DNA of 7,932 nucleotides. Origin: Bacillota bacterium (GTDB taxonomy: Bacteria; Bacillota; Clostridia; Oscillospirales; Acutalibacteraceae). The first letter of the stretch is position 1. Each line of letters begins with the position of its first letter. The notes below the pieces were generated by a model. That model was not told the DNA's origin, made no database searches, and saw only the letters and a list, made by a program, of their open reading frames with translations. Where the stretch lies: assembly GCA_030705695.1 (NCBI GenBank), contig JAUZPX010000084.1, positions 1-7,932 on the forward strand, given 5' to 3'. Positions 6,967 to 7,932 of this stretch are shown here, in pieces. The translations under genes were made by a program, and so were the position numbers.

Positions 6967-7584
6967 ATGCGTCATAAAAATTCATGGCTTTATCGTGTTG
7001 CAAGAATACTGATGCCTCCGCTTGCAAAGCTAATGTACAGATATCAATTATATAATAGCAATAATATTCCGCTTGAAGGGCGGTTTGTTATTGCTTCGAA
7101 TCATGTGTCGAATTTTGACCCTATTTTAGTTTCGATAGGGCAAAAACGTCAGATATACTATATGGCTAAGGTTGAGCTATTTAAAATTCCGATTGTTAGA
7201 TCTGTTGTAAAAGCACTTGGTGCTTTTTCTGTAACACGTGGGGCTAATGACCAGACAGCACTAAATTCTGCAACTGAACTTCTTAATAACGACCATGTTC
7301 TCGGTGTTTTTTTAGAGGGTCATCGCTCCAAAACCGGTGAGTTTTTAAAGCCTCATTCAGGTGCAGTTATGCTTGCTTATCAGACGAATTCTCCAATTGT
7401 TCCTGTTTGCATAACACCAAAAAACAATATTTCCAAAGTGTTCAGAAAAACAAAAATAATTTACGGAGACCCGATAACGCCAGCAGAACTTGGTATATTG
7501 ACAGGTGCGCCAAAAGAATTTCGTGAGGCAAGCCGTAAAATAATGAGTATAATTTTACAAATGCGTAAAGAGCATGAGTTTTAA
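6967..7584 (+). CDS. plsC: PlsC-family 1-acyl-sn-glycerol-3-phosphate acyltransferase
   Basis: Members add the second acyl chain to lysophosphatidate to make phosphatidate at the cytoplasmic membrane face. With the start at 6967 it has 205 residues. Acyltransferase motifs are in order: NHVSNFD, the HX4D pair His46/Asp51; LGAFSVTRG (~84-92), where Arg91 helps bind glycerol phosphate; FLEGHRS (115-121), normally FPEGTRS, with Leu for Pro and His for Thr; and SPIVPVCI (142-149). The N-terminal ~25 residues are hydrophobic and basic, plausible for membrane attachment. An in-frame ATG at 6958 is only two bases from AGAAAG, so the ATG at 6967 (11 bases away) is slightly preferred; neither spacing is ideal. 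It lies 46 bases after cmk and 24 before ispH. The exact acyl acceptor is inferred from the family. Confidence 0.92.
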   Translation: MRHKNSWLYRVARILMPPLAKLMYRYQLYNSNNIPLEGRFVIASNHVSNFDPILVSIGQKRQIYYMAKVELFKIPIVRSVVKALGAFSVTRGANDQTALNSATELLNNDHVLGVFLEGHRSKTGEFLKPHSGAVMLAYQTNSPIVPVCITPKNNISKVFRKTKIIYGDPITPAELGILTGAPKEFREASRKIMSIILQMRKEHEF

Positions 7585-7608
7585 ATATAAGCGATAGGGG
7601 AAATTTCT

Positions 7609-7932
7609 TTGCCAATAATCCGATTAGCTAAAACCGCAGGTTTTTGTTTTGGGGTTAACCGTGCAATAAATTTGGTTTATTCACTTCTTGATGAGGGTGA
7701 TAACGTTTGCACGTTGGGTCCTATAATTCATAATGTACAAATGGTCAATGAGTTAAAAGAGAAAGGCGTTACAACTGTTTCTGATGTTTCGGGAATTTCT
7801 CAAGGATCAACGGTTGTTGTTCGCTCGCACGGTGTTCCAATGGAAACTACGGAACAAATTAATTCTCTTGGCATTAAATGTGTAGATGCTACATGCCCGT
7901 TTTTTGCGAAAATTCATAAAATTGTGTTAAAT
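7609..7932 (+). CDS. ispH: 4-hydroxy-3-methylbut-2-enyl diphosphate reductase, 3'-truncated by the window edge
   Basis: The visible 108 codons encode the N-terminal domain of IspH (LytB), the [4Fe-4S] enzyme making IPP and DMAPP in the last step of the MEP isoprenoid pathway. The cluster ligands Cys13 (AGFCFGVNRA) and Cys96 (DATCPFF) and the substrate-binding His41 (GPIIHN) and His74 (RSHGVP) match the E. coli positions closely. The start is TTG at 7609: an in-frame TAA lies at 7588, no ATG or GTG occurs between them, and AGGGG (7596-7600) is eight bases before TTG. The third cluster Cys lies beyond the window. In many Clostridia ispH is fused to ribosomal-protein-S1 domains in this gene context; whether that is so here cannot be seen. 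Confidence 0.95.
   Translation, partial: MPIIRLAKTAGFCFGVNRAINLVYSLLDEGDNVCTLGPIIHNVQMVNELKEKGVTTVSDVSGISQGSTVVVRSHGVPMETTEQINSLGIKCVDATCPFFAKIHKIVLN

Overview
The window looks like chromosomal DNA from a low-GC Gram-positive anaerobe of the class Clostridia, most likely a gut Oscillospirales/Ruminococcaceae-type organism. The basis is AT-rich coding sequence with strong purine-rich ribosome binding sites, a Firmicutes-type BirA operator in front of bioY, and the gene order RpiR regulator, HI0933-like flavoprotein, cmk, plsC, ispH, which I know from Clostridia. The taxonomic call is inference; there is no rRNA in the window.

Layout. Positions 1-815 hold the 3' part of a MORN-repeat protein whose start lies before the window. 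An MscS-family mechanosensitive channel gene follows 27 bases later (843-1694), probably in the same transcript. Next is an independently regulated biotin-transporter gene, bioY (1787-2335). It is preceded by a perfect inverted repeat matching the BirA operator (1741-1772), with a consensus -10 box inside the operator spacer. Between bioY and the convergent his genes lies a compact, GC-richer repeat-like element (about 2330-2482) with nested inverted repeats. After it comes an intrinsic terminator (2498-2525) serving hisF and possibly bioY. hisF and hisH (minus strand, 3915 down to 2528) encode the two subunits of imidazole glycerol phosphate synthase and stand alone, without other his genes nearby.

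A 190-base divergent intergenic region (3916-4109) carries one credible promoter in each direction and a shared dyad-like motif. From 4110 to the window end runs a single plus-strand operon: an RpiR-type regulator with an SIS domain, a BaiN/HI0933-family flavoprotein that overlaps it by 14 bases and starts with TTG, cytidylate kinase, a PlsC-type acyltransferase, and the first 108 codons of ispH, also starting with TTG and cut off by the window edge. The operon groups nucleotide, phospholipid and isoprenoid precursor enzymes under one upstream regulator gene.

Most of the window is housekeeping. I do not see a clear undescribed defence or mobile system. The most rewarding items are the structured element after bioY, the bioY operator/promoter arrangement, the candidate shared operator between hisH and the regulator gene, and the presence of a sugar-phosphate-type regulator with a divergent SIS motif at the head of a housekeeping operon.
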